From Dehalococcoidia bacterium (GTDB taxonomy: Bacteria > Chloroflexota > Dehalococcoidia > DSTF01 > JALHUB01): DNA of 64,000 bases. This document shows positions 15,802-25,003 of the stretch, piece by piece. The notes beneath the pieces were generated by a model. The model was not told where the DNA came from, made no database searches, and saw only the letters and a program-made list of their open reading frames with translations. The stretch is from assembly GCA_030018455.1 (NCBI GenBank), contig JASEFU010000008.1:45958-109957 (forward strand), given 5' to 3'. Positions within the stretch are counted from its first letter, which is position 1; each line of letters starts with the position of its first letter. The position numbers were made by a program, and so were the translations under genes.

Positions 15802-16988
15802 CGCCGGGCCGGTCTCGGCGTCTCGCGCTTGAAGAGGATGTTGAGGCGCGCGTCCTCCATCTCGGCGTTGACTGCGCGCCGTCCGGCGAGGACGCGCGGC
15901 AGCAGCACCTCGCGACGGTACGGCCCCGCGCGCACCGTCAGTTCGTCGCCCCGTTGCGCCAGCGACACCTCCGTTTTCTTCACGAAAGGCAGCGCCAGGC
16001 TCAACACGTAGTCGCCGTCGCTGGAGCGCACCTCCTGGGCAACGTAGGGGTAGAAGATATCGCTTGGGTCGCGTTCTCCGAACATGTGCCCCGACATCTC
16101 GCGCAGCCTGTCGAGCCCGACCACCTCGCGTCCCGCCAGCGGCGCCGTCAGGACGGGCAGCGGCGAAAACGCCTCCTCGATCCGCTTCCGGTGCCGTCGC
16201 TGCGCCTTCCTCCACGCCGCGAAGTAGTCCGACTCCACCTGCTCCGGCAGCACCCGGTTGCAGATGACGGCGTCGGTCACGTAGCCGTACAGGTTGAGGT
16301 AGGTGAAACTGCGCTGCGTCTCCTTGATGACCATCTTCTCGGGGTTGACCACGAGGCGCACGGTGCAGACCTCCGCGTTCGTGAGGAGCGCGTGTAGGCG
16401 CATGAGCCGGTGCAGCAGGTCCTCCGCGGCGTCGAACACCTTTCTGTCCGGTACGGGCATGCCGGTCAGTCCCCGGACGACGGGGCCCGCGATCTGCGCC
16501 ACCCTTCTCTCCACGGGCAGCACCTTATCGACCCACCAGCGCGCCGATTCGGGAAACGCGAGCAGGCTCAGCGTCTGTCCCGTGGGCGCGCAGTCGACGA
16601 TGACCACGTCGTAGTTGCCGCTCTCGTAGTGGTCGCTCACCCAGAAGAGGCTGGCAAGCTCTTCCATTCCCGGCAGCACGGCCACCTCTTCCGCCTCCAG
16701 CTCCTGCATGCCCTGCCAGATGAGGAGCGCGGTCAGCCACTCCTGGACGATTCCCCACCAGTTCTTAATGCTGAAGTAGACGTCGCTTTCCTGCGCCCAG
16801 AGGTTCTCCGTCACGGGCACCGGCTGCGGGCCCAGCGGCGTGTCGAACGAGTCGGCGAGGCTGTGGGCGGTGTCCGTGCTCATCACGACGGTGCGGTAGC
16901 CCATGTCCGCCGCGCGCAGGGCGGTTGCCGCCGCCGCCGTCGTCTTCCCGACTCCGCCCTTGCCCGTGTAGAGGATGATGCGCGGCAC
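15798..16988 (-). CDS. ArsA/GET3-family ATPase with C-terminal HSP20-like domain
   Basis: A 396-residue P-loop ATPase of the ArsA/GET3 group. It has the deviant Walker A GKGGVGKTT at residues 9-17, the switch region STDTAHSLADSFD (about 37-49) and VDCAPTGQTLSLL. The last about 75 residues (YVLSLALPFVKKTEVSLAQRGDELTV) read as an alpha-crystallin/HSP20-like beta domain, a combination known in bacterial and plastid ArsA relatives. These enzymes may handle membrane proteins or other clients, and arsenite pumping is not implied because no arsB or arsD lies nearby. It follows the RND transporter gene by four bases and is probably translated from the same message. Confidence 0.87.
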   Translation of the reverse strand: MPRIILYTGKGGVGKTTAAAATALRAADMGYRTVVMSTDTAHSLADSFDTPLGPQPVPVTENLWAQESDVYFSIKNWWGIVQEWLTALLIWQGMQELEAEEVAVLPGMEELASLFWVSDHYESGNYDVVIVDCAPTGQTLSLLAFPESARWWVDKVLPVERRVAQIAGPVVRGLTGMPVPDRKVFDAAEDLLHRLMRLHALLTNAEVCTVRLVVNPEKMVIKETQRSFTYLNLYGYVTDAVICNRVLPEQVESDYFAAWRKAQRRHRKRIEEAFSPLPVLTAPLAGREVVGLDRLREMSGHMFGERDPSDIFYPYVAQEVRSSDGDYVLSLALPFVKKTEVSLAQRGDELTVRAGPYRREVLLPRVLAGRRAVNAEMEDARLNILFKRETPRPARR

Positions 16989-16992
16989 GGCG

Positions 16993-19900
16993 TTATCGCT
17001 CCTCTTTCTCGCGCGGACGCGGTAGGCGTCGGAAGCGCGCCGAAACCGGCTCTTCGGGCCGCTCTTCTGGTTTCTCTGTGCGGGGCTCCTCGCGCTTGCC
17101 TATCTCCGCCGGCCGCGTGGCTACGGGCTTCATCCTCATCTTCCCCCTCAGGTCCATAACGATACTGTACACCACGGGCACGACCAGAAGGGTCAGGAAC
17201 GTGGAGGTGAACAGTCCGCCGATGACTACCGTCGCGAGCTCCGCCGCCACAAGCGCCCCCTGATGGAAGCCCATCGCCAGGGGCACCAGCGCCAGCATGG
17301 TGGCGAGGGCGGTCATCAGTATCGGGCGCAGGCGTGTCCGGCCGCCCTGAATGAGAGCGTCGCGCGGCTCCGACCCTTCCTGCACCAGGCGCCGCACCAG
17401 GTCCATCAACACGATGGCGTTCGTCACCACGATGCCGACGAGCATGAGGATGCCGATCAGGGCCGAAAGGCTGAGTGTGCGGTCCGTGATGTAGAGGGCG
17501 AAGAACGCGCCTATCGTCGCCAGCGGCAGCGAGAAGAGGATGACGAACGGCTCCAGCAACGAGCCGAAGAACAGCACCATCACGATGTAGACCAGCACAA
17601 TCGCCAGTCCGATGCCGACGTACATGGAGTTGAAGCTCTCTTCTATCTGGCTGAGCACGCCCCCGACCTGGACCTCCACGCTCTCCGGCAAATCGAGGGC
17701 CTCAATGTCGTCTTTCACTTTATTCGCCGCCGCTGCCGTGTCCTTCGCCACGATGTCGCCCGTCACGGTCACCGCCGGCCGCTCGTCTACGCGCGTGATC
17801 TGCGCTGGTCTCTGCACGAGCTCAACGTCAGCCACGGAATCGAGAGGGACGCCGTTGCTACCCACCGGTAATTGACGCAGGTTTTCGAGATCGGCAAGGT
17901 TTTCTGCCGCGATCGTCAGGACCACGTCGGCCGAACGGTCATTATCGATGGGCGCCTGCGCCACCGTCTGCCCGATGAGCAGGTCACGCATGTAGGCCGC
18001 TATCTCCTGCGGGCTGAGCCCGGCGAGGAATGCCGCGTTCGCGTCCACCTGGATGCCGATCTCCGGCCTCTCCCGCGCCACGTCGCTGACCACGTTCTCC
18101 ACGCCCTCGACCGCGGCCGCGGCCTCCGTTATCATCGGGCCCGCTTCCCGCAGCGCGTCCTCCTGCTCGCTCCAAGCCGTCACCTGCAGCCGCGACAGCG
18201 TCGACGTCTGTATATCGGAGACTGATATGAGACTGTTCGTCTCGATCTGCTTCACCTCTTCGCGAACGCGGTCCGCCAGATCGCCGGCGTCGACTCCCTC
18301 TTCCGGCCGCACGAACATGTGGGCGGAACTGAAGCCGCGTCCCGCCAGGGCGGCGCCCAACGTTGCCAGGCTCTGCGTCTGGCCGCCTACCACCGTCTCG
18401 TACGTTTCGATGCCGGGCGTCTGTGCCAGCACCTCCTCCACCTTCTCCGCCTCAGTCAGGACGGCGTCGATGTCGGAGCCGGCAGGCGCGATGACGGTGA
18501 TATCGAAAACGTTCTCCATCACCTGCGGAAGCAGGCTCACGGGTATCGTGCGGAGAAGGAACAGGCTGACGAGGAACAGCGCGGCGGCTGAGCCGAGGGT
18601 GATGATGCGGTGCCGCAGCGACCAGCGGAGAATGGGGGTGTAGATTCTCTGTAGCCACGTTTCTTCGCTTTCCTTCGCCGCTCCCCGCCCAACGAGAACG
18701 CGCGCGAGGCCCGGCACGACCATGAGCGCGACCGCCAGTGATGCGAGCAGGGCAAAGGAGACGGTGAAGCCGAACGGCTGGAACACCTCGCCGACAAGCC
18801 CGCCGATCAGGCCCAGCGGCACGAAGACGGCCACCGTCGTCAGCGTTGACGAGGTGATCGCCGACGCCACCTCGCGCGGCGCCGAACGCACCGCGCTCCC
18901 GATCTTCTCGCCCTCCTCGTGGACGTGCCGGTAGATGTTTTCCAGCACAACGATGCTGTCATCAATTACGCGCCCGATGGCAATCGTCAGGCCGCCGAGG
19001 GTGAAGATGTTAAGGGTGAAATCGAGCCAGTACATGAGCAGCACCGCCACCACCACCGACAGCGGTATCGAGATGGCGGTCACAAAGGTGCTGCGAATGC
19101 TGAGCAGGAAGAGGAAGACGACGAGCACGGCGAAGAGCGCGCCCCATCCGCCCTCGCGCAGCATCCCTGCAATCGACCGCTCGATCTGGACCGACTGATC
19201 GTAGACGATAATCAGTTCCGCTTCGTCGCCAATCTCGCCTCGCAGCCGGTCGACGGTCGACTGGATGTCGTTGGCCACCCGCACTGTGTTCGCTTCCGGC
19301 GACTTGCTGATCGAGATGGCGATGCTCGGCCGGCCGTTCGTGCGGGCGGCGCCCTGCGTGGGAGAGCGTCCCAGGGTAACCTCTGCCACCTCCGAAAGCC
19401 GCACGGGCCCTTCCGCGCCGTTGGCGACGACCAGCCCCTGCAACTGCTCCAGCGATTCCGTGGCGCTGTAGGTGCGGACAGGGACGGTGATGTCATCGCT
19501 TGTCACAGAACCGGAGGGCACGGCAACGTTGGCAGCCCGGACTGCATTCGCTATCGTCTGGGTCGATACGTTGAGTTCGCGCAGTTTCGCGGGGTCGAGT
19601 CTGACGTTGACCTGCGGGACGGCGCCCCCTATCAGCTCGACGCGCAGAACGCCGTCGATGGCGCTCAACTCCGGCACGACCTCTTCCCGCGCTATGCGCT
19701 CAAGCTCCTCCACGGGGAGGTCGCCGCCCAGGCTTAACTGGATCACGGGGATAAGCTGCGGGTTTATGCGGGTGATGCTCGGCTGGGAAGCGGCGGCGGG
19801 CAGGCCGGCGCCGCGCAGCCGCGTCGCCAGCGTCTCCTCTCGCTGCCGCATGTCGGTGCCGTAGCCGAATTCGAGCAACAGTATGGAGAGCCCCTCCGAA

Positions 19901-20166
19901 GAGACGGTCTGCATGCGCTTGAGACCCTCCAGCGTTCCCGCCGCCCTCTCCATCGGCCGCGTGACGTCGTCGACGACCTCCTGTGGTCCGGCGCCGGGAT
20001 ATGTCGTGACGACAGTCATGGCCGGGAATTCGACGTCGGGCAGGAGTTCGATCTTGATCTGCGTCGCGGCGTAGAGGCCGCCGGCGAAAAGGGCAGCCAC
20101 GACGACCGCCATGATGACGGCGCGGCGCAGAGCCAGCTCGATCAGCCAGTTCAGGAGCGAAAGCAA
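16993..20166 (-). CDS. RND-family efflux transporter (HAE1/SwrC-like)
   Basis: A proton-driven resistance-nodulation-division permease of 1057 residues. It has the expected two halves: a first helix (RAVIMAVVVAALFAGGLYAA), a large periplasmic-type loop, and a helix 4 region with IGRVIDDSIVVLENIYRH where the paired aspartates relay protons. The helix-2 block is repeated in the second half (GILMLVGIVVTNAIVLMDL). I chose a TTG at 20166 behind GGAGAGGGG; the frame upstream to 20367 is low-quality. No membrane-fusion protein or outer-membrane channel gene is adjacent, as expected of a single-membrane cell. A Lys/Glu-rich tail ends the protein. The ArsA-like gene follows after four bases. Confidence 0.88.
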   Translation of the reverse strand: MLSLLNWLIELALRRAVIMAVVVAALFAGGLYAATQIKIELLPDVEFPAMTVVTTYPGAGPQEVVDDVTRPMERAAGTLEGLKRMQTVSSEGLSILLLEFGYGTDMRQREETLATRLRGAGLPAAASQPSITRINPQLIPVIQLSLGGDLPVEELERIAREEVVPELSAIDGVLRVELIGGAVPQVNVRLDPAKLRELNVSTQTIANAVRAANVAVPSGSVTSDDITVPVRTYSATESLEQLQGLVVANGAEGPVRLSEVAEVTLGRSPTQGAARTNGRPSIAISISKSPEANTVRVANDIQSTVDRLRGEIGDEAELIIVYDQSVQIERSIAGMLREGGWGALFAVLVVFLFLLSIRSTFVTAISIPLSVVVAVLLMYWLDFTLNIFTLGGLTIAIGRVIDDSIVVLENIYRHVHEEGEKIGSAVRSAPREVASAITSSTLTTVAVFVPLGLIGGLVGEVFQPFGFTVSFALLASLAVALMVVPGLARVLVGRGAAKESEETWLQRIYTPILRWSLRHRIITLGSAAALFLVSLFLLRTIPVSLLPQVMENVFDITVIAPAGSDIDAVLTEAEKVEEVLAQTPGIETYETVVGGQTQSLATLGAALAGRGFSSAHMFVRPEEGVDAGDLADRVREEVKQIETNSLISVSDIQTSTLSRLQVTAWSEQEDALREAGPMITEAAAAVEGVENVVSDVARERPEIGIQVDANAAFLAGLSPQEIAAYMRDLLIGQTVAQAPIDNDRSADVVLTIAAENLADLENLRQLPVGSNGVPLDSVADVELVQRPAQITRVDERPAVTVTGDIVAKDTAAAANKVKDDIEALDLPESVEVQVGGVLSQIEESFNSMYVGIGLAIVLVYIVMVLFFGSLLEPFVILFSLPLATIGAFFALYITDRTLSLSALIGILMLVGIVVTNAIVLMDLVRRLVQEGSEPRDALIQGGRTRLRPILMTALATMLALVPLAMGFHQGALVAAELATVVIGGLFTSTFLTLLVVPVVYSIVMDLRGKMRMKPVATRPAEIGKREEPRTEKPEERPEEPVSARFRRLPRPREKEER

Positions 20167-20296
20167 CTGTTGCCCCTCTCCGATCGGGTCTCCGCCGATT
20201 TCCGCGGATCCCAACACGTCATGATAACCCAACGACCAAGCGCAGACTAGGGAACTTGTCGGAGGGAGTGATTGAGGGGGCGGCGCGCGGGCGTGG

Positions 20297-20794
20297 TCAA
20301 GTGCCGCCGGCGCGCTGGTAGTCCTCCGCGGTCGACCGGCGGAAGTAGATCTCCGCCAGCTCCTCACGCCGCTCGCCCGATACGCGCATAAACAGGGCGT
20401 CGGCCTCCGCCAGCACCTTACCCTCTGGCGTTCTCACCTCCGCCTTCACGACCAGCCAGCGGCGGCGGTCCCTCTCGATGAGAGCGCTGACGGTTACGGG
20501 CTTCAGCAGCGGCACAGGCTCCCGGAAGCGGACGTTCATCTTCCCTGTCACCGCCCAGGCGCCGCGAAACGCGATGCACCAGCCCATCGCTTCGTCAAGA
20601 AGGGTGGCCACCAGCCCGCCGTGCATGTGCCCGGGGTAGCCCTGATGCTCGTGCTGGGGGGTGAAGTCGGCAACGGCGCGCTCGCCGTCCCATCGAAAAG
20701 TCAGGCGCAGCCCCTGCGGGTTCAGCCCGCCGCAGCCGAAGCAATAACGGGCCTCGCGGTCTCGCTCGTCCATCCGGTCTTCTGAAAGCATCAT
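20297..20794 (-). CDS. Hotdog-fold acyl-CoA thioesterase (PaaI/4HBT family)
   Basis: A 165-residue hotdog thioesterase predicted to hydrolyse acyl-CoA thioesters. The N-terminal YCFGCGGLNPQGLRL cysteine motif and the catalytic-helix HMHGGLVATLLDEAMGW are characteristic of this family. NVRFREPVPLLKPV and GKVLAEADALFM are the usual later strands. Start choice is uncertain: a TTG at 20809, ATGs at 20794 and 20791 and an ATG at 20773 are all possible, and none has a strong ribosome site. It lies between the GltD-like gene and the RND operon with 130 bases on the RND side, so it may be the last gene of the upstream unit. Confidence 0.8.
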   Translation of the reverse strand: MMLSEDRMDERDREARYCFGCGGLNPQGLRLTFRWDGERAVADFTPQHEHQGYPGHMHGGLVATLLDEAMGWCIAFRGAWAVTGKMNVRFREPVPLLKPVTVSALIERDRRRWLVVKAEVRTPEGKVLAEADALFMRVSGERREELAEIYFRRSTAEDYQRAGGT

Positions 20795-20836
20795 GCCGGA
20801 ACGACGCAAGAATTCGCCCCGGACGCGGGCGGACGA

Positions 20837-22303
20837 TCAGAGCTCCTTCAGGTAGCTATCGATGCCCGACACCGCGCGCTTGGCCGCCGCAATCGCCGTA
20901 ACAACGAGGTCGGCGCCGTGGACACAATCGCCGGCCGCGAACAGGCCGCGACGGCTCGTCGCCCCCGTCTCCGCATCGGCGATTATCTGCCCCCATTTGT
21001 CGGTCTGCAGGCCGGAGCAGCTTTCCGCAACCCGCGGGTCCATCCCGAAGCCGATGGCAAAAACGACGTTGTCGGCGTCGACCATGAACTTGGCGTCGGG
21101 CACGGGCACGGGCCGTCGGCGTCCGCTCTCGTCCGGCTCGCCCAGCTCCATCTGCTGGCACTCCAGCTTGCGGACGTGGCGGTTCTCGTCGCCGATGATG
21201 CGCAGGGGCGCTGCCAGGAAGTGGAACTTGACCCCCTCGTCGCGGGCGTTGATGCGTTCCGCCGCGCGGCCCGGCATCTCCGCCTCCGTGCGCCGGTACA
21301 CGCATGTCACCTCTTCCGCGCCCAGCCGCACGGCGCTGCGCACGCAGTCCATAGCGGTGTCGCCGCCGCCGATGACGGCCACCCGCCTTCCGATCTTGAC
21401 CGGCTCCCTCTTATCGGGAGGAAGCCTTTCGGGGGGCACGTTGGAACGGACGAGGAAGTCCATCGCCCAGAAGACGCCGTCCATCTCCTTGCCGGGCATG
21501 GTGTAGGAGCCGTCCGCGCCCTCGCCGGGGATATCGAGTTCCGTCTCCTTCGTCGCCCCGTGTCCGAGGAACACGGCCTGGAACCCCTGCTTGAAGAGGT
21601 CGTCGACCGTCAGATCCTTGCCGACGATCGTGTTTTGCACGAACTCGACACCCAAACGCTTAAGGAAATCGACTTTCTCGTCGACGATGCCCTTGTTCAT
21701 CTTGAAGCTGGGAATGCCGTAAAGGAGCAGGCCGCCCGGCAGCGGCCACGCGTCGAAGATCGTGGAGGCGTGCCCGGCTCTTGCCAGGTACTCGGAGGCC
21801 GCCAGGCCGGCGGGGCCGGCGCCGACGATCGCCACGCGCTTGCCGGACGAGGGCAGCATCTCGGGCATGGGGAAACCCTGGGTCTTGCGCTGGTAATCGG
21901 CCACGAACGCCTCGAGGCGCCCGATGGAGACCGGCTGCCGGTTCTTGCCCACGACGCACTTGCCCTGGCAGAGGCGTTCCTGCGGGCAGAGCCTGCCGCA
22001 GGCCTCCGACATGGGGCTTGTCTCGCGGAACTTGTTCGCCGCGCCGATGACGTCGCCCTGCTCGAGAAGGGCGAAGGCGGCGGGAATGTCGTTGTGCAGG
22101 GGGCAGCCGTTATTCACGCACTGTTTTGCGGGGCACTGAAGGCAGCGGCTCGCTTCCCGCTTGGCGGTCTCGAGATCGAGTGGGAGATATATCTCCTCCC
22201 AGTCGCGGATGCGCTCGGCGGGCGGCCGCTTCGGCATCTCCTGAGGTGGTATCTGGAGGCGCGCCTTGCGGTCGACCTCCGTCCCTGACTTGGTCCCCTC
22301 CAT
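20837..22303 (-). CDS. GltD-like NAD(P)-dependent FAD/Fe-S oxidoreductase
   Basis: A 488-residue flavoprotein like the small subunit of glutamate synthase and the NfnB/SudA electron-transfer subunits. The N-terminal domain has two Fe-S cysteine groups (CLQCPAKQCVNNGCP and CGRLCPQERLCQGKC). The FAD site is IVGAGPAGLAASEYL (about 160-174), the NAD(P) site VIGGGDTAMDCVRSAVRLGA, and the second FAD signature GLFAAGDCVHGADLVVTAIA. No large gltB-type subunit is adjacent, so a stand-alone electron-transfer role is as likely as glutamate synthesis. The ATG at 22303 follows GGAGCAAC. Confidence 0.87.
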   Translation of the reverse strand: MEGTKSGTEVDRKARLQIPPQEMPKRPPAERIRDWEEIYLPLDLETAKREASRCLQCPAKQCVNNGCPLHNDIPAAFALLEQGDVIGAANKFRETSPMSEACGRLCPQERLCQGKCVVGKNRQPVSIGRLEAFVADYQRKTQGFPMPEMLPSSGKRVAIVGAGPAGLAASEYLARAGHASTIFDAWPLPGGLLLYGIPSFKMNKGIVDEKVDFLKRLGVEFVQNTIVGKDLTVDDLFKQGFQAVFLGHGATKETELDIPGEGADGSYTMPGKEMDGVFWAMDFLVRSNVPPERLPPDKREPVKIGRRVAVIGGGDTAMDCVRSAVRLGAEEVTCVYRRTEAEMPGRAAERINARDEGVKFHFLAAPLRIIGDENRHVRKLECQQMELGEPDESGRRRPVPVPDAKFMVDADNVVFAIGFGMDPRVAESCSGLQTDKWGQIIADAETGATSRRGLFAAGDCVHGADLVVTAIAAAKRAVSGIDSYLKEL

Positions 22304-22426
22304 GTTGCTCCTTCCCGACGAATCGAGGCTTTGTCTTCAGCTTATCCGAGGCGCGTTGTCAGGGCAAGCCGAAAGCGTGTGTCTGCCGGCGCGTGGGACA
22401 CCGATAAGCGGATGGCGTGCGCGCGC

Positions 22427-23299
22427 CTAGTGGTGGTGCTCCGGCGGCGGCCACGCCAGGTGACGCGGCACCAGCAGCCCCCGCCGCGGCGAAAACAGCA
22501 TCGCCAGGATGAATATCGCCGTCGCCACCAGCACGATGCTCGCCCCTGACGCTACGGACGCGTAGTAGGACACGTAGAGACCGACAACGGACGAGGCCAT
22601 TGCCAGCAGCGCCCCCACGATCATCATCTGGTGGACGCGCCGCACCAGCAAAGTGGCCGTCGCCGCCGGCGTGACCAGCATCGCCACCACCAGCACGATC
22701 CCCACCGCCTTCAGCGCCACCACTGCCGTCACCGCTATCAGCGCCAGCAGCCCGTAGTGCACGAGCGTCACGGGCACGCCGGAAGCGGCGGCCATGTCCG
22801 GATCGTAGGCGTAAAACAGAAGCTCCTTGTAGAAAGCGACGACGAGGCCGATCACGCCCGCCGCCATAGCCGCGATTAGAATCAGATCGGAGCGGCCGAC
22901 ACCGAGCACGCTCCCGAAGACAAAGCTGAACAGATCAACCGCGTAGTTGCTCTGATGGCTGACGATGACGATTCCGAGGGCAAACGCACCCACGAACAGG
23001 ATGCCGATCGCGGTGTCGAAGTTGAGGCGCGCCCGCCGTCCGACGAAACCGATCGCCAGCGCCGTCGCGACCGCCGCAATCACTGCCCCCAGGTAGATGC
23101 TGCCGCCGAAAACAAACGAGACAGCCACCCCCGCAAACGAGGCATGCGCCAGCGCATCGCCGATGAACGCCAGCCCCTTGAGCACGACAAACGCGCCGAT
23201 GACCGCGCTCACGACGCTCACCATGAGCACCGCGAAGAGCGCGCGCTGCATGAACGCGTACTGGAACGGGTCGCTCAGCCAGCCCCAGATCTCACTCAT
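22427..23299 (-). CDS. znuB: Zinc/manganese ABC transporter permease (ZnuB family)
   Basis: A 290-residue integral membrane permease of the ABC-3 family with about eight hydrophobic helices and the family stretches GDALAHASFAGVAVSF (about 50-65) and KAVGIVLVVAMLVTPAA (about 215-231). It forms the channel for metal imported by the products of the two genes upstream. The C-terminus ends in a short histidine tail (PPPEHHH) that could touch metal. It overlaps znuC by eight bases. The regulator and solute-binding gene at the head of the operon make zinc the most likely substrate, with manganese possible. Confidence 0.9.
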   Translation of the reverse strand: MSEIWGWLSDPFQYAFMQRALFAVLMVSVVSAVIGAFVVLKGLAFIGDALAHASFAGVAVSFVFGGSIYLGAVIAAVATALAIGFVGRRARLNFDTAIGILFVGAFALGIVIVSHQSNYAVDLFSFVFGSVLGVGRSDLILIAAMAAGVIGLVVAFYKELLFYAYDPDMAAASGVPVTLVHYGLLALIAVTAVVALKAVGIVLVVAMLVTPAATATLLVRRVHQMMIVGALLAMASSVVGLYVSYYASVASGASIVLVATAIFILAMLFSPRRGLLVPRHLAWPPPEHHH

Positions 23300-24095
23300 G
23301 GTGATGCTCCACGTAGACCGACTGCTCCATCGGCAGGAGGATGAGGTGGCTCTGAAACGCCTCGTTCAGGTTCTCTTGCGTGAACACCTCCGACGGATTG
23401 CCGTACGCCACCTTGCGCCGGTTCAGAAGGAGCGCGCGATCGAAGCAACACGTGACGCAGGAAATGTCGTGCGTCGCTACGATGAGGGTCTTCCCCTCAT
23501 CTCGCAGCGACTCGAATAGCGCGACCAGCTCGTGCTGGATTGACGGGTCGAGTCCCGCCATCGGCTCGTCGAGGAGGAAGACCTGGGGCTCTTGCGCCAG
23601 CGCGCGCGCCACAAGCATCCGCCGCTGCTGCCCGCCCGACAGCTCGCCGATTTGCCGCTTCGCCATCTCCGAAAGCTGCACCCGCTCCAGCGCGAGCTCT
23701 ACAACCTTGCGGTCGTTCGGACCCGGTTGCCGCAGAGGCCCGAGTCGCCCGTAGCGGCCCATCATCACGACGTCATGTACCGTGACCGGGAACTGCCAGT
23801 CGACCGCTTCCATTTGCGGCGCATAGCCGATCAGGTTTCGGGCCGCTGCCGGCTCCTTCCCCATGATGCGGACGCTTCCCCGCCAGGGACGCATCACCCC
23901 CAGCATGACTTTTATGAGCGTCGATTTCCCCGAACCGTTCGCGCCCACGAGGCCGACGATTGTCGACCGCGGCACCTCGAAACCGACGTCTTCGAGCGCG
24001 ACGCGGCCGTCGTAGCCCGCCCATACGCCTTCCGCCCTGATGGCCGTCTGGTCGTCGCCTTCCTGTTCCGGACTCTTCGATGCGAATAGCTTCAT
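23292..24095 (-). CDS. znuC: Zinc/manganese ABC transporter ATP-binding protein (ZnuC family)
   Basis: A 267-residue ABC ATPase that powers metal import. Walker A is GANGSGKST (51-59), the signature is LSGGQQRRMLVARALAQEP, and Walker B is VFLLDEPMAGLD, followed by the switch histidine in IVATHD. The family-typical QMEAVDWQFPVTVHDVVMMG and the cysteine pair in SCVTCCFDRALLL are present. The tail (YVEHHHE) is histidine-rich, like that of the permease gene. It overlaps znuA by four bases and znuB by eight, a strongly coupled order. Confidence 0.92.
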   Translation of the reverse strand: MKLFASKSPEQEGDDQTAIRAEGVWAGYDGRVALEDVGFEVPRSTIVGLVGANGSGKSTLIKVMLGVMRPWRGSVRIMGKEPAAARNLIGYAPQMEAVDWQFPVTVHDVVMMGRYGRLGPLRQPGPNDRKVVELALERVQLSEMAKRQIGELSGGQQRRMLVARALAQEPQVFLLDEPMAGLDPSIQHELVALFESLRDEGKTLIVATHDISCVTCCFDRALLLNRRKVAYGNPSEVFTQENLNEAFQSHLILLPMEQSVYVEHHHE

Positions 24096-25003
24096 GGCCC
24101 CCTCAACCCCTGCACGATCTCCTGCGCGTCAAAGCGCATCATCTCGATGTAGCTGCTCACCCTGCCGCCGAACGAGCCTGTGAGCAACGTCCTCACCTGC
24201 ACGTCCGTATCTCTCGCCACCGCTTCCAGGATTGTGCCCGCGAACTGGGGCTCGATGAAGACGACCGGAACGCCCTCTGCGCCTATTCGGTCAGCGAGAT
24301 GCGCCAGCTCCTGCGGGCTCGGCTCCCTGCCCGGCGACTCGACGACGACGCCGACGACCTCCAGCCCGTAGCGCTCGGCAAAGTAGGGGAAAGCGTCGTG
24401 GAAAGTGACGAGCTTGCGCCGGTCAGGCGGTATTGACTCGATGGCGGCCGAGATCTCCTGATCGAGGGCGGACAGCTCCGCGATGTAAGCCTCCGCGTTT
24501 GCCCGGTAGACCTCTGCCGATTGCGGGTCCACCTCTGTGAGGGCGTCGCGGACGCTCTCGACATAATGGATCGCGTATCGCACGTTCAGCCACAGATGCG
24601 GGTTGCCGAACTGGTGCTCGTCGCCGCTCTCGTCGATTACCGGCAGCCCTGCCGCCATTTCTATCACCGGGACGCCGCCGCTAACGTTGTTTTCGATGAC
24701 GTCGCGCAGAGTCTCCTCCAGCCCCAATCCGTTCAGCACCACGAGATCGGCGTTCGCAATTTCCGCTACTTGCGAGGGGACAGGCTCGTACGTGTGGGGG
24801 TCGGCGTCCCCGGGCACGAGCGACGTTACTTTCACGCGGTCGCCACCAACCTCCTGAACGAAATCGCCGAAAAGCTGGAGGCTCGTGACCACGCGGACCC
24901 TGCCGTCCTCTCCGCCGGCCTCGCCTCTGCACGAGACGAGCGCGAAGACGGCGAGCAGCGCGGCCGGGACTGCCGCCGCGAGTTGCCGCGACACGAGCCT
25001 CAC
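24092..25003 (-). CDS. znuA: Zinc/manganese-binding lipoprotein (ZnuA family)
   Basis: A 303-residue solute-binding protein of cluster A-I. A hydrophobic signal ends in the lipobox ALVSC (Cys25). Metal-ligand candidates stand at the family positions: His in DADPHTYEPVPSQ, His in GNPHLWLNVRYA, His in TFHDAFPYFAERYGLE, and an acidic residue in VVFIEPQF. The His-rich loop seen in many zinc-specific members is represented only by DESGDEHQFGNPH, so manganese or mixed specificity cannot be excluded. It overlaps the regulator gene by four bases. Confidence 0.9.
   Translation of the reverse strand: MRLVSRQLAAAVPAALLAVFALVSCRGEAGGEDGRVRVVTSLQLFGDFVQEVGGDRVKVTSLVPGDADPHTYEPVPSQVAEIANADLVVLNGLGLEETLRDVIENNVSGGVPVIEMAAGLPVIDESGDEHQFGNPHLWLNVRYAIHYVESVRDALTEVDPQSAEVYRANAEAYIAELSALDQEISAAIESIPPDRRKLVTFHDAFPYFAERYGLEVVGVVVESPGREPSPQELAHLADRIGAEGVPVVFIEPQFAGTILEAVARDTDVQVRTLLTGSFGGRVSSYIEMMRFDAQEIVQGLRGP

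Noticed and set aside
15798..16988. ArsA-like ATPase considered as part of an arsenic resistance operon
   Set aside because: No arsR, arsB, arsC or arsD is nearby. The HSP20-like tail points to the non-arsenic branch of the family.
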